Shown: one piece after another, positions 1 through 5,959 of the stretch
Layout of the letters: each line of letters opens with the position of its first letter
Position numbering within the stretch: the stretch's first letter is position 1
Source of the DNA: Anaerolineales bacterium
Lineage (GTDB): Bacteria > Chloroflexota > Anaerolineae > Anaerolineales > Villigracilaceae
Direction of reading: 5' to 3'
Length of the DNA: 6,018 nt
NCBI GenBank assembly: GCA_016789485.1
Contig: JAEURE010000180.1
Coordinates: forward strand, 1-6,018
Made by a program: the position numbers and the translations under genes
Notes under the pieces: model-generated
Seen by the model: the letters and a program-made list of their open reading frames with translations, nothing else
What the model was told of the DNA's origin: nothing
Database searches by the model: none

Positions 1-1087
1 TGCGGATGCGGGGCGCGGCCAGAGCAAGTGCGAGATCATCGGAAAGGGATGCGATTTTGCTGACACGGACTTTCGTCTTAATGCCGCCTCGGGACTCAAG
101 AAAAAGTGGCTCCACTCCGAACTGCGTGATCGAAGGTCCGCGGCTGATCGCAACTACCTGCGCTGGCGCGCCAAAGGAAGCACGAGTCTCTTCAATTAAT
201 CGCGCGCGCTGTTGAATGAAGTCTTCATTGATGGAAGGAGCGTTGCCAGAGTCGAGGATGTCGCTGACGTTGGGCAATGTCCAGTGGATGACGGTTGAAC
301 CGCTGGTTGTCCGCGTGGGTTGCACAGGGACTTCCGTGGTGGTGACCTTGGGCATGGCTGCGGGATCTATCGGGGTGAAATCCTCTGTCGTGGTGGAAGC
401 AGGAATCAGCGAAGGAGGAGGCGAGACGGGCTTGTTCAGCAGTTGCCGCAGTTTTACAGTCAACGGCGCGAGCCAGAAGAACAATTCCACAACAGGTTTA
501 TCCAGCATGACTGCAATTCCGAGAATCAACCAGGCAAGCAAGGCGATGAATGTGCCTCCGCCGCCCAGCCCCGCCCAAAGGATGCGTTGGAAGAGACCGC
601 CAAAATAACCGCCGCCTGAACCAGTCAGGGCAACAGCTTCGGCGGTTTCTGCTGTGGCGATCAATGAATGCAGGACGGTGAGAAGCCAGAAAAACAGGAT
701 GACACTGCCGACGGCACTTTCAACGGAGAGCGGCGGAATGCGTTCGATCTTGCGGAAGACAAGCCATAGCCCGAAGACCAGCAGACCAAGCGGAAGAATG
801 TAAACACCCCAGCCGAAAATTTGCGAAAGAAAAAATATGGCGCCGCCCACGATGGCGGAGCGGTTTGAGGAGATCAGACCCAATAAAATGATGATGCCAG
901 CTAGAGCAAGCCCGATTCCGACGACATCCAGTTTGCGCTCGGCGGAGAGCTTCTCCCACCATGAAGATTCCCTGACAGAATGCGGAGCATGTTTCGTGCG
1001 GGGCGCTTCTCCTTTTTTGGGAGGAAGTGTTTTGCCCGCAGGTTTTGTATTTTTCTTGGGGGGAGTGGACGGTTTAAGAAGCGGCAT
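1..1087 (-). CDS. ftsK: DNA translocase FtsK/SpoIIIE, N-terminal part (gene runs off the left edge)
   Basis: Membrane-anchored ATP-dependent DNA pump that clears and resolves chromosome ends at the division septum. The reverse strand reads open for 362 codons from ATG at 1087 to the window edge. In order: a basic, Pro/Lys-rich cytoplasmic tail (residues 1-45); about four hydrophobic membrane spans (roughly 53-74, 88-111, 124-144, 176-196); a short Pro/Thr-rich linker (about 218-285); then the start of the FtsK alpha domain. That last part carries typical family sequence: RARLIEETRASFGAPAQVV, the RGPSITQFGVEP stretch, and KVRVSKIASLSDDLALALAA. The Walker A/B motor and gamma domain are not in the window. 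The linker is short compared with E. coli FtsK and more like SpoIIIE-type proteins. ATG at 1087 is the first possible start downstream of the promoter: the frame upstream has no ATG, GTG or TTG up to the -10 element. No Shine-Dalgarno sequence precedes it. It diverges from rnz. Confidence 0.93.
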   Translation of the reverse strand, partial: MPLLKPSTPPKKNTKPAGKTLPPKKGEAPRTKHAPHSVRESSWWEKLSAERKLDVVGIGLALAGIIILLGLISSNRSAIVGGAIFFLSQIFGWGVYILPLGLLVFGLWLVFRKIERIPPLSVESAVGSVILFFWLLTVLHSLIATAETAEAVALTGSGGGYFGGLFQRILWAGLGGGGTFIALLAWLILGIAVMLDKPVVELFFWLAPLTVKLRQLLNKPVSPPPSLIPASTTTEDFTPIDPAAMPKVTTTEVPVQPTRTTSGSTVIHWTLPNVSDILDSGNAPSINEDFIQQRARLIEETRASFGAPAQVVAISRGPSITQFGVEPLFLESRGGIKTKVRVSKIASLSDDLALALAAPRIR

Positions 1088-1172
1088 GAATTCAAAGGAG
1101 AAATGATGAGAAGGAAGGATGAATTTTCGTGAAGCACCAAACGTTATTTCATCGCTTGTAATTCCAAAAAAG

Positions 1173-1181
1173 ATTATAGCA
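1173..1181 (-). promoter_or_regulatory. Extended -10 promoter for ftsK
   Basis: On the reverse strand the sequence TGCTATAAT is an exact match to the extended -10 consensus TGnTATAAT (TATAAT occupies 1178 to 1173). The hexamer 17 nt upstream (1201-1196, CAAAGA) is a poor -35, as is usual for extended -10 promoters. Transcription would begin near 1166, giving a leader of about 80 nt before the ftsK ATG at 1087. The leader has no Shine-Dalgarno sequence. It carries a pyrimidine-rich tract (about 1092-1120), which could help ribosome loading through protein S1; that role is inference. Confidence 0.6.
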
Positions 1182-1251
1182 CAAATGGTCTGTTTTCTTT
1201 GAGGTACAATTGCAGGGCTTTTGGCTTTTAAAAAATCTTTGCCGCAGAGTT

Positions 1252-1257
1252 TATAGT
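1252..1257 (+). promoter_or_regulatory. Candidate -10 element for the rnz-pfkA operon
   Basis: TATAGT matches 5 of 6 bases of the -10 consensus and lies 60 nt upstream of the rnz TTG. No good -35 is present at the expected spacing, only an A-run; TTTAAA sits 19 nt away. An alternative, TAGACT at 1274-1279, matches 4 of 6. The promoter must lie between 1088 and 1316 because ftsK diverges there, but which hexamer is used cannot be decided from sequence alone. Confidence 0.25.
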
Positions 1258-1304
1258 GACTTCGACTATTTTTTAGACTCAATTTTCTTTGTGGCTGGTT
1301 TGGC

Positions 1305-1309
1305 AAGGA
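1305..1309 (+). promoter_or_regulatory. Ribosome binding site that fixes the rnz TTG start
   Basis: AAGGA lies 7 nt before the TTG at 1317, an ideal spacing. The same frame has no ATG or GTG between this point and the upstream in-frame stop TGA at 1257-1259. The first beta-strand and the LGTSASAP loop of the metallo-beta-lactamase fold begin immediately after the TTG, so a later start would remove essential structure. Confidence 0.65.
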
Positions 1310-1316
1310 CTTCACT

Positions 1317-2237
1317 TTGTTCGAAATTCTTTTTCTTGGCACATCTGCATCCGCGCCTTCTGCAAACCGCGGGCTTTCGGGGCTAATCGTTTCTCATAAC
1401 GAGCATCGCTTTCTGGTGGATTGCGGTGAAGGCACACAGCGGCAGATCCTTCAGTCCGGCATCGGATTCAAACGCATCACCCGCATTCTGCTGACCCACG
1501 GGCATCTTGACCACATCCTTGGGTTGGGCGGTCTGCTTTCCACGCTTTTAAGATGGGAAGCCATTGATGAACTTGAAATATTCGGCGGAAAATCCACGCT
1601 GGAGCGCGTGCGCACGCTTCTTTATGATGTAGTGCTGCGCGGCAACCAGCCTCCCATGCCATTGAAATTAACCGAGATCAAACCTGGTATTGTTTTTGAA
1701 GCCGATGATTTTACAGTGACCGCGTTTCCAGTTACGCATAAGGGACCGGATTGTCTGGGATATTTGTTTGAAGAAAAAGCGCGCCGTCCATTTTTGGCGG
1801 CAAAGGCGGATGAACTTGGAGTCCCGTTCGGTCCCGAACGCCGTGACCTGGTGGCCGGCAAAGAGATCATTCTGTCTGATGGAAAACGCATCTCTCCAGA
1901 CGATGTGCTGGGTGACTGGGAAAAGGGCAGTAAACTCGTCGTTGTGGGGGATACGGGTAGAACCGATAACCTGCTCGAGGTCTGTAAAGAAGCGGATGCA
2001 GTTGTGATCGAGTCCACATATTTGGATGAAGAAGAAGATATGGCGAAGCAGTTCTCGCATCTCACAGCTCGCATGGGCGCGGAACTGGCGCTAAAAGCAG
2101 GGGTTAAAAAACTAATTCTTACTCATATTTCGCGCCGCTATCGCGGAAAAGACGTGCTTGCAGAAGCGCAGACCGTTTTTCCGAATGTGGTGGTGGCACG
2201 CGATTTTGATAATTTTCAAGTCAAGAGAGAAACTTAA
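1317..2237 (+). CDS. rnz: Ribonuclease Z (tRNA 3' endonuclease, short form)
   Basis: Zinc-dependent endonuclease of the metallo-beta-lactamase fold. It cuts precursor tRNAs after the discriminator base so that the CCA end can be added or exposed; it acts in the cytoplasm as a dimer. At 306 residues it has the normal length of the bacterial short form. Visible motifs: strand 1 with LGTSASAP (7-14); VDCGEGTQRQ (34-43); the HxHxDH zinc motif HGHLDH (H61, H63, D65, H66), where D65 is the expected general acid/base; H141 in PVTHKG; the flexible-arm (exosite) segment about residues 163-198 with GVPFGP and SPDDVLG; GDT with zinc-bridging D212; SHLTAR with H248; and LTHISRRY with H270. All expected metal ligands are present. 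The exosite reads GPERRDLVAG where many family members have GPLYGKL, a modest divergence. It starts with TTG behind a good Shine-Dalgarno site. Its TAA stop lies 3 nt before pfkA, so the two are probably co-transcribed. Confidence 0.95.
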   Translation: MFEILFLGTSASAPSANRGLSGLIVSHNEHRFLVDCGEGTQRQILQSGIGFKRITRILLTHGHLDHILGLGGLLSTLLRWEAIDELEIFGGKSTLERVRTLLYDVVLRGNQPPMPLKLTEIKPGIVFEADDFTVTAFPVTHKGPDCLGYLFEEKARRPFLAAKADELGVPFGPERRDLVAGKEIILSDGKRISPDDVLGDWEKGSKLVVVGDTGRTDNLLEVCKEADAVVIESTYLDEEEDMAKQFSHLTARMGAELALKAGVKKLILTHISRRYRGKDVLAEAQTVFPNVVVARDFDNFQVKRET

Positions 2238-2240
2238 GAA

Positions 2241-3215
2241 ATGGCAGATAAATTTACGATTGGTATTCTTACATCCGGCGGGGATGCGCCCGGTATGAAT
2301 GCGGCCATCCGCGCTGTGGTGCGGACTGCGCTGGCAAATAACATGGACGTGATCGGTGTGATGCACGGGTATGAAGGCTTGCTCAACGGCGAATTCAAGC
2401 CGATGGGTCCGCGTGATGTCGGCGGAATTTTGCAGCGCGGCGGGACGGTCTTGCAGACAAGCAGAAGCAAACGTTTCATGGAGCCGTCCGGTCAGCGGGA
2501 CGCCATCCGTAAGATGAACGAAGCAGGCATGGATGCGTTGATCGTCATCGGCGGCGAAGGTTCCATGAATGGCGCATACGCCTTGTCACAGCAGAATATA
2601 AAAGTGATTGGTATTCCCGGCAGTATCGATAACGATATTTGGGGCACAAACATTGCCATTGGCACAGATACAGCCATGAATACAATCATGGAGGCGGTGG
2701 ATAAGCTTCGCGATACCGCTTCATCGCATCAACGCGCGTTTTTGGTGGAGACGATGGGACGCAACAGCGGCTATCTTGCTGTGATGGCGGCAATCGTCTG
2801 CGGCGCGGAAGTGGCGCTCATTCCCGAAATGCCTATCACAGCCGACGAAGTGGCTGTAGTGGTTGAGGAAGCTTACAAACGCGGCAAGACTCATGCCATC
2901 ATCATTAATGCGGAAGGCTCAGGCGTCCGCACTACGGATCTGGCGCAGCGCATTGATGATTTGGATGTCGGTTTCAAAACCCGCATGACCATTCTGGGTC
3001 ACATCCAGCGCGGCGGTTCGCCCACCGCGTATGATCGTCTGCTGGCATCCCGCATGGGAGTCAAAGCTGTGGAAGCGTTGGTGGAAGGCACACATGGCAT
3101 GATGACCGGGCTCAAAGGCAAAGGCGTGGATTTCGTTCCGCTGCAGGATGTCATCAGCAATAAACGCAAGGTCAATATGGAATACTTCCACATGGCCAAA
3201 GTGTTGGCGAGATAA
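2241..3215 (+). CDS. pfkA: ATP-type 6-phosphofructokinase
   Basis: Phosphorylates fructose 6-phosphate to fructose 1,6-bisphosphate, the committed step of glycolysis, as a cytoplasmic tetramer. The length of 324 residues is normal for the bacterial PfkA group. Visible motifs: SGGDAPGMN nucleotide loop (12-20); TSRSKRF (73-79) at the phosphate-binding arginine; GGEGS (104-108); PGSIDND (126-132) with catalytic D130 (E. coli D127); R165; MGRNSG (172-177); AEG with E225; R248; and LGHIQRGGSP (252-261) with H254 and R257, the fructose 6-phosphate site. G107 and G127 occupy the two positions where PPi-dependent enzymes usually carry Asp and Lys, so ATP is the predicted donor. The Mg-site Asp of E. 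coli (D103) is Glu here (E106), as also occurs in actinobacterial enzymes. E190 and K216 match E. coli effector-site residues, so allosteric control is possible. ATG lies 3 nt after the rnz stop with only a weak purine-rich site (AGAGAG, 2224-2229), consistent with translation following rnz. A strong terminator follows. Confidence 0.96.
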   Translation: MADKFTIGILTSGGDAPGMNAAIRAVVRTALANNMDVIGVMHGYEGLLNGEFKPMGPRDVGGILQRGGTVLQTSRSKRFMEPSGQRDAIRKMNEAGMDALIVIGGEGSMNGAYALSQQNIKVIGIPGSIDNDIWGTNIAIGTDTAMNTIMEAVDKLRDTASSHQRAFLVETMGRNSGYLAVMAAIVCGAEVALIPEMPITADEVAVVVEEAYKRGKTHAIIINAEGSGVRTTDLAQRIDDLDVGFKTRMTILGHIQRGGSPTAYDRLLASRMGVKAVEALVEGTHGMMTGLKGKGVDFVPLQDVISNKRKVNMEYFHMAKVLAR

Positions 3216-3236
3216 GTTTGTATTGACTGGCATGTT

Positions 3237-3275
3237 AAAAAAGCAGAGGCAGATGATTCTGCCTCTGCTTTTTTT
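3237..3275. terminator. Bidirectional intrinsic terminator between convergent genes
   Basis: A perfect 12-bp inverted repeat, AGCAGAGGCAGA (3242-3253) and TCTGCCTCTGCT (3258-3269), encloses a TGAT tetraloop. An A-run lies on the left (3237-3242) and a T-run on the right (3269-3275), so the hairpin plus U-tract works when read from either side. It lies 21 nt past the pfkA stop on the plus strand. On the minus strand it begins 11 nt past the stop of the PBP homologue. Confidence 0.95.
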
Positions 3276-3286
3276 CAACAAAAACC

Positions 3287-5806
3287 TTACTTTATTGTTA
3301 CCTGGATCACAGCCGTATCCACCAATTGACCGTCCCTCACAACCACCAATTGCACTGCATACAAGCCGCTTAATTCTGTCGTGTCCCATTCTGCAAGGAC
3401 GTCATTTACGACTGGCACATTGCCATCTGAACCCAGTTGAAGCCATTCCTGCGGATTCAATCCCTTGCCGACCTGTACACGATAATATAAAAATCCATCT
3501 CCTGAAGCCGTGCCGATAATTTTCACAACCCCGTTCACATCCGCAAACAACTGCGGAGAAGTGATATTTGCGACGGGATTGATCGGCGGCGCTTGAATGG
3601 CATCATACGAAGTTGGTGGAATGTCGAGGTTTGTGCTTTGTGCCCAGTCCCGCGCACTTTCAGGGATGAGCATGTACACACGATTATCAATTAATGCGGG
3701 CGGGGTGAACACTGTGGCAAGCAACCCTGTTTCGCGGTTGACAGAAAACTCGCGGAACATTGTATCTGGCTGAGTTGGTTCGCTTCCGTTCAGGAAAACT
3801 TCGGTTACCAAATTCGGGCATTCACGCGTGGGCAGCATTCCCGATGGATCGCAGACGGTTATCGTACTCACTCCCAATGGAGCGGTCCAGCCATTTGGCG
3901 GGGTGTTTTCAGAAACGATCTGCATCAATGCATTCCACAGCACAGCAGGGAAACGCGGCGTGACGGAGTCACTCGCATCGCGGCCGCGTACGCCCGTCCA
4001 CGTGACCACCAAATGCGAGGGCGTGAACCCAACCACCCATGCATCGCGGCCATTAGCTGTTTGCCCGACCTTCACGCCTGCAGGTCTGCCGATTTCCAGC
4101 GCATTCGATCTGCCAAGCGAATCCCAACGCGCGGGCTCATCGCTTAACACGTTAGCCATCAAATACGCCATTGCAGATGTTACGATCGTTTGTGCTTTTG
4201 GCAATGACCAATCCAATAGCACGGAACGATCTGCACTTTCCACACGCAGCACGCTGACAGGTAAAAATTCATCGTCCACGCTTTGGCCAAAATAAACGCC
4301 TTGCGTTCCAAAGACTCCATACGCGCCTGCAAGCTCAAGCATCGAAACATCGGAATTTAATTCAATGCCAAACGACGAGGCGATCTTCGCCACGTTCTCG
4401 ATTCCCATTTGCTTTTTCAACGTTTCCACAGGCACTTGATAATCATTTGCCAGTGCCATTCGCAATCGCATCGGTCCGTGATATTGGCCGTCAAAGTTTT
4501 GGATATTTTCGCTGCCGGGGATGTCCCATGTTAATGAAGCTGGACTCAAGCCTCGAGTGAATCCCGTCAGATAGACAAACGCATCCAAACTGGACCCGGG
4601 CCTGTGCGCGCTTGCAAGGGGAGTTTCCACGCCTTGATTTGTCTCGCCAACCATCGCCAATACCTGACCCGTATTCGGGTCAAGGATCAACGCGCTTGCT
4701 GACGAATCTGCAAAAGTCACAGCAGGCGGCAGGGACGGCAGCACCCGCGCCGTGTCGCAATCCGTTTCGGGTGTGGGCAGCCCGGCCATGCGCGTTGCAT
4801 AGACTTCGGTGACACAAGCCGCTTTCTTTTGCAGGTCATAATCCAGCGTAGTGATGATCGTCATGCCGCCGCGCTCGATTCGTTCGCGGGGAATCTGCGA
4901 GTCTAATTGGGTGAGGACCAGGTTCACGAAAGCAGGAGCAATTTTCGGCGCAGGGAGAGGCGTGGACTCCATCTTCGGAGTCTCTGCCAATGCAAGCGCT
5001 GTTGCTTCGTTGCTAACCAAGCCAAGCCCATTCAAAATATAGATCGTTTCGCGCCCGCGCTGCAGCGCTACTTGCGGCGCATCCAACGGATTGAGCGCAG
5101 GCGTTTCGCTTGTCGCCGCAAGAATGGCAGACTCGGCGAGGGTCAGTTCATCGGCGGGTTTGCCGAAATAAAGTTGAGATGCAGCGTCCACGCCATAGGC
5201 ATGGTTGCCGAAATTCGCGCTGTTCAAATACCACTCGATGATCTGTGTGCGCCCAAATTGCGCGGTGACCTGCGCGGCAAGGATGCGCTCGCGAATGGCG
5301 CGGCGCATGGATGGCGGCTCGTTGTAAAGAATCAAATTGCTGACCAAACGCTGCGCGATGGTGGGATGAAGCTCAGGATCGTTGATGCCTTGAACGGCAT
5401 AGCCTGAATGCAAGTTGAACTGCGGATCGGCTACGGCGATGACAGCATTGACAAGGTTTGCAGGAACGTGCTGCGGATTTTGCGGGTTGACAGGAATATA
5501 ACGACGCGGCGAGTCATTCGGTGCAAAGGTGGCAAGCACTTGCAATCCGCTGCGGTCATAAATGCGTGTGGGTTGCAGCAGCAAGCCATCCGGTGGATTT
5601 AACAGCCGCGGCAAAATTTCAGTAGATGGAAGTTCACGCGTGACATCCGCATATGCGAATGCGCCGAGGATGATTCCTGCCGCGAGCAGAAGCAATAGAA
5701 CGATTCCCCCGCTGATGATCGCACCGCGCAAACGCGCCGATTGATTGTTTTGCTTTTCAAGACGGCGTTCACGACGGGCGCGCAGAATGGGAAGTGTGGA
5801 GGGCAT
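3287..5806 (-). CDS. Class A penicillin-binding protein homologue with degenerate active sites (probable pseudoenzyme)
   Basis: Membrane-anchored envelope protein with class A PBP architecture: an Arg-rich cytoplasmic tail (1-27), one membrane span (about 29-53), a GT51 glycosyltransferase-like domain (about 79-265), a transpeptidase-like domain (about 366-610), and a tail containing a BiPBP_C/Ig-like beta domain (about 744-839). Fold-level sequence is well kept: IIEWYLN (189-195), AYGVDAA (203-209), YFGKPADELTLAESAILA (213-230), FDGQYHGP (438-445), GRDAWVVGFTP (586-596). The catalytic residues are not. The GT51 glutamate of the EDxxFxxH motif is Ala (A126-D127, codon 5429-5431), although E173 in the RxxxE motif remains. 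SxxK reads SSLD (405-408), SxN reads DYQ (455-457) and KTG reads KVG (579-581). The only cysteines, C331/C350 and C652/C663, form two close pairs suited to disulfides. ATG at 5806 is the first start after an in-frame TAA at 5816-5818. The frame is intact with no frameshift. Peptidoglycan synthesis by this protein looks unlikely; a scaffolding or sensing role is inference. Confidence 0.9.
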   Translation of the reverse strand: MPSTLPILRARRERRLEKQNNQSARLRGAIISGGIVLLLLLAAGIILGAFAYADVTRELPSTEILPRLLNPPDGLLLQPTRIYDRSGLQVLATFAPNDSPRRYIPVNPQNPQHVPANLVNAVIAVADPQFNLHSGYAVQGINDPELHPTIAQRLVSNLILYNEPPSMRRAIRERILAAQVTAQFGRTQIIEWYLNSANFGNHAYGVDAASQLYFGKPADELTLAESAILAATSETPALNPLDAPQVALQRGRETIYILNGLGLVSNEATALALAETPKMESTPLPAPKIAPAFVNLVLTQLDSQIPRERIERGGMTIITTLDYDLQKKAACVTEVYATRMAGLPTPETDCDTARVLPSLPPAVTFADSSASALILDPNTGQVLAMVGETNQGVETPLASAHRPGSSLDAFVYLTGFTRGLSPASLTWDIPGSENIQNFDGQYHGPMRLRMALANDYQVPVETLKKQMGIENVAKIASSFGIELNSDVSMLELAGAYGVFGTQGVYFGQSVDDEFLPVSVLRVESADRSVLLDWSLPKAQTIVTSAMAYLMANVLSDEPARWDSLGRSNALEIGRPAGVKVGQTANGRDAWVVGFTPSHLVVTWTGVRGRDASDSVTPRFPAVLWNALMQIVSENTPPNGWTAPLGVSTITVCDPSGMLPTRECPNLVTEVFLNGSEPTQPDTMFREFSVNRETGLLATVFTPPALIDNRVYMLIPESARDWAQSTNLDIPPTSYDAIQAPPINPVANITSPQLFADVNGVVKIIGTASGDGFLYYRVQVGKGLNPQEWLQLGSDGNVPVVNDVLAEWDTTELSGLYAVQLVVVRDGQLVDTAVIQVTIK

Positions 5807-5812
5807 GGCTCT

Positions 5813-5818
5813 ATTTTA
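5813..5818 (-). promoter_or_regulatory. -10 element placed for leaderless transcription of the PBP homologue
   Basis: On the reverse strand TAAAAT (5 of 6 to TATAAT, and fitting TAnnnT) ends exactly 6 nt before the ATG at 5806. Transcription would then start at or next to the A of the ATG. No convincing -35 is seen (TCCCTA at 17-bp spacing) and there is no Shine-Dalgarno sequence, only a weak AGAG. Its TAA doubles as the in-frame stop bounding the reading frame. A leaderless mRNA is inference from spacing. Confidence 0.4.
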
Positions 5819-5887
5819 CAGAGTATCGCCTGATTTAGGGAAAAGGAATTTCAGTGTGGCGCGTTGGATTTTCCTATATTCTTCTAA

Positions 5888-5916
5888 TGAACATTTTTCT
5901 TTTGGAATGCTAAAAT
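5888..5916 (+). promoter_or_regulatory. Rightward promoter diverging from the PBP homologue
   Basis: TGAACA (5888-5893, 4 of 6 to the -35 consensus), a 17-bp spacer, and TAAAAT (5911-5916) preceded by TGC make an extended -10 promoter pointing right. The expected start point is about 5923, which coincides with an ATG. It probably serves a gene or RNA that lies mostly beyond the right edge. Confidence 0.45.
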
Positions 5917-5922
5917 AATCTC

Positions 5923-5949
5923 ATGAACACAACCCGTCCCCCCTGCTAA
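5923..5949 (+). other. Eight-codon mini-ORF at the predicted transcription start (unrecognised)
   Basis: An ATG 6 nt behind the TAAAAT element opens a frame reading MNTTRPPC and then TAA. There is no Shine-Dalgarno sequence, so it would be translated only if the transcript is leaderless. It could be a leader peptide, or a chance ATG. A run of six C (5938-5943) lies inside, but adding or removing one C does not open a longer frame: both shifted frames stop within about 35 nt. The rest of the right edge up to 6018 holds no recognisable coding sequence. Confidence 0.2.
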
Positions 5950-5959
5950 GCCTTAATCC

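Noticed and set aside
1103..1132. Plus-strand mini-ORF of 9 codons (MMRRKDEFS) with a strong SD-like AAAGGAG at 1094-1100
   Set aside because: It is very short, lies opposite the ftsK leader, resembles nothing known, and has no promoter clearly aimed at it. The purine-rich match is the complement of the pyrimidine-rich ftsK leader.
1253..1275. Small hairpin ATAGT-N7-ACTAT followed by a T-run upstream of rnz, terminator-like
   Set aside because: It has only a 5-bp, AT-rich stem, too weak for an intrinsic terminator. It overlaps the candidate rnz promoter, where it would make no sense as a terminator.
2919..3389. Minus-strand open frame (156 codons) spanning the pfkA end and the terminator
   Set aside because: It runs opposite conserved PfkA active-site sequence and through the intrinsic terminator into the PBP gene. 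No family resemblance is seen.
4196..4207. An SxxK match (S534-LPK537) inside the PBP homologue that might rescue the transpeptidase active site
   Set aside because: It falls after the SxN-equivalent position and before KTG, outside the canonical order, in a loop that in relatives is a variable linker. The true SxxK position is fixed by PGSS..FVYL at 403-413.
4907..5407. Long plus-strand open frame (166 codons) inside the PBP homologue
   Set aside because: It is antisense to clearly conserved GT51-domain sequence, its product has no recognisable motif and low-complexity Arg-rich composition, and it lacks a ribosome site.
5938..5943. C-run suggesting a sequencing frameshift in a real gene starting at 5923
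   Set aside because: Neither a +1 nor a -1 change gives a frame open beyond about 35 nt. The frame that is open after the TAA up to the edge gives no recognisable protein.
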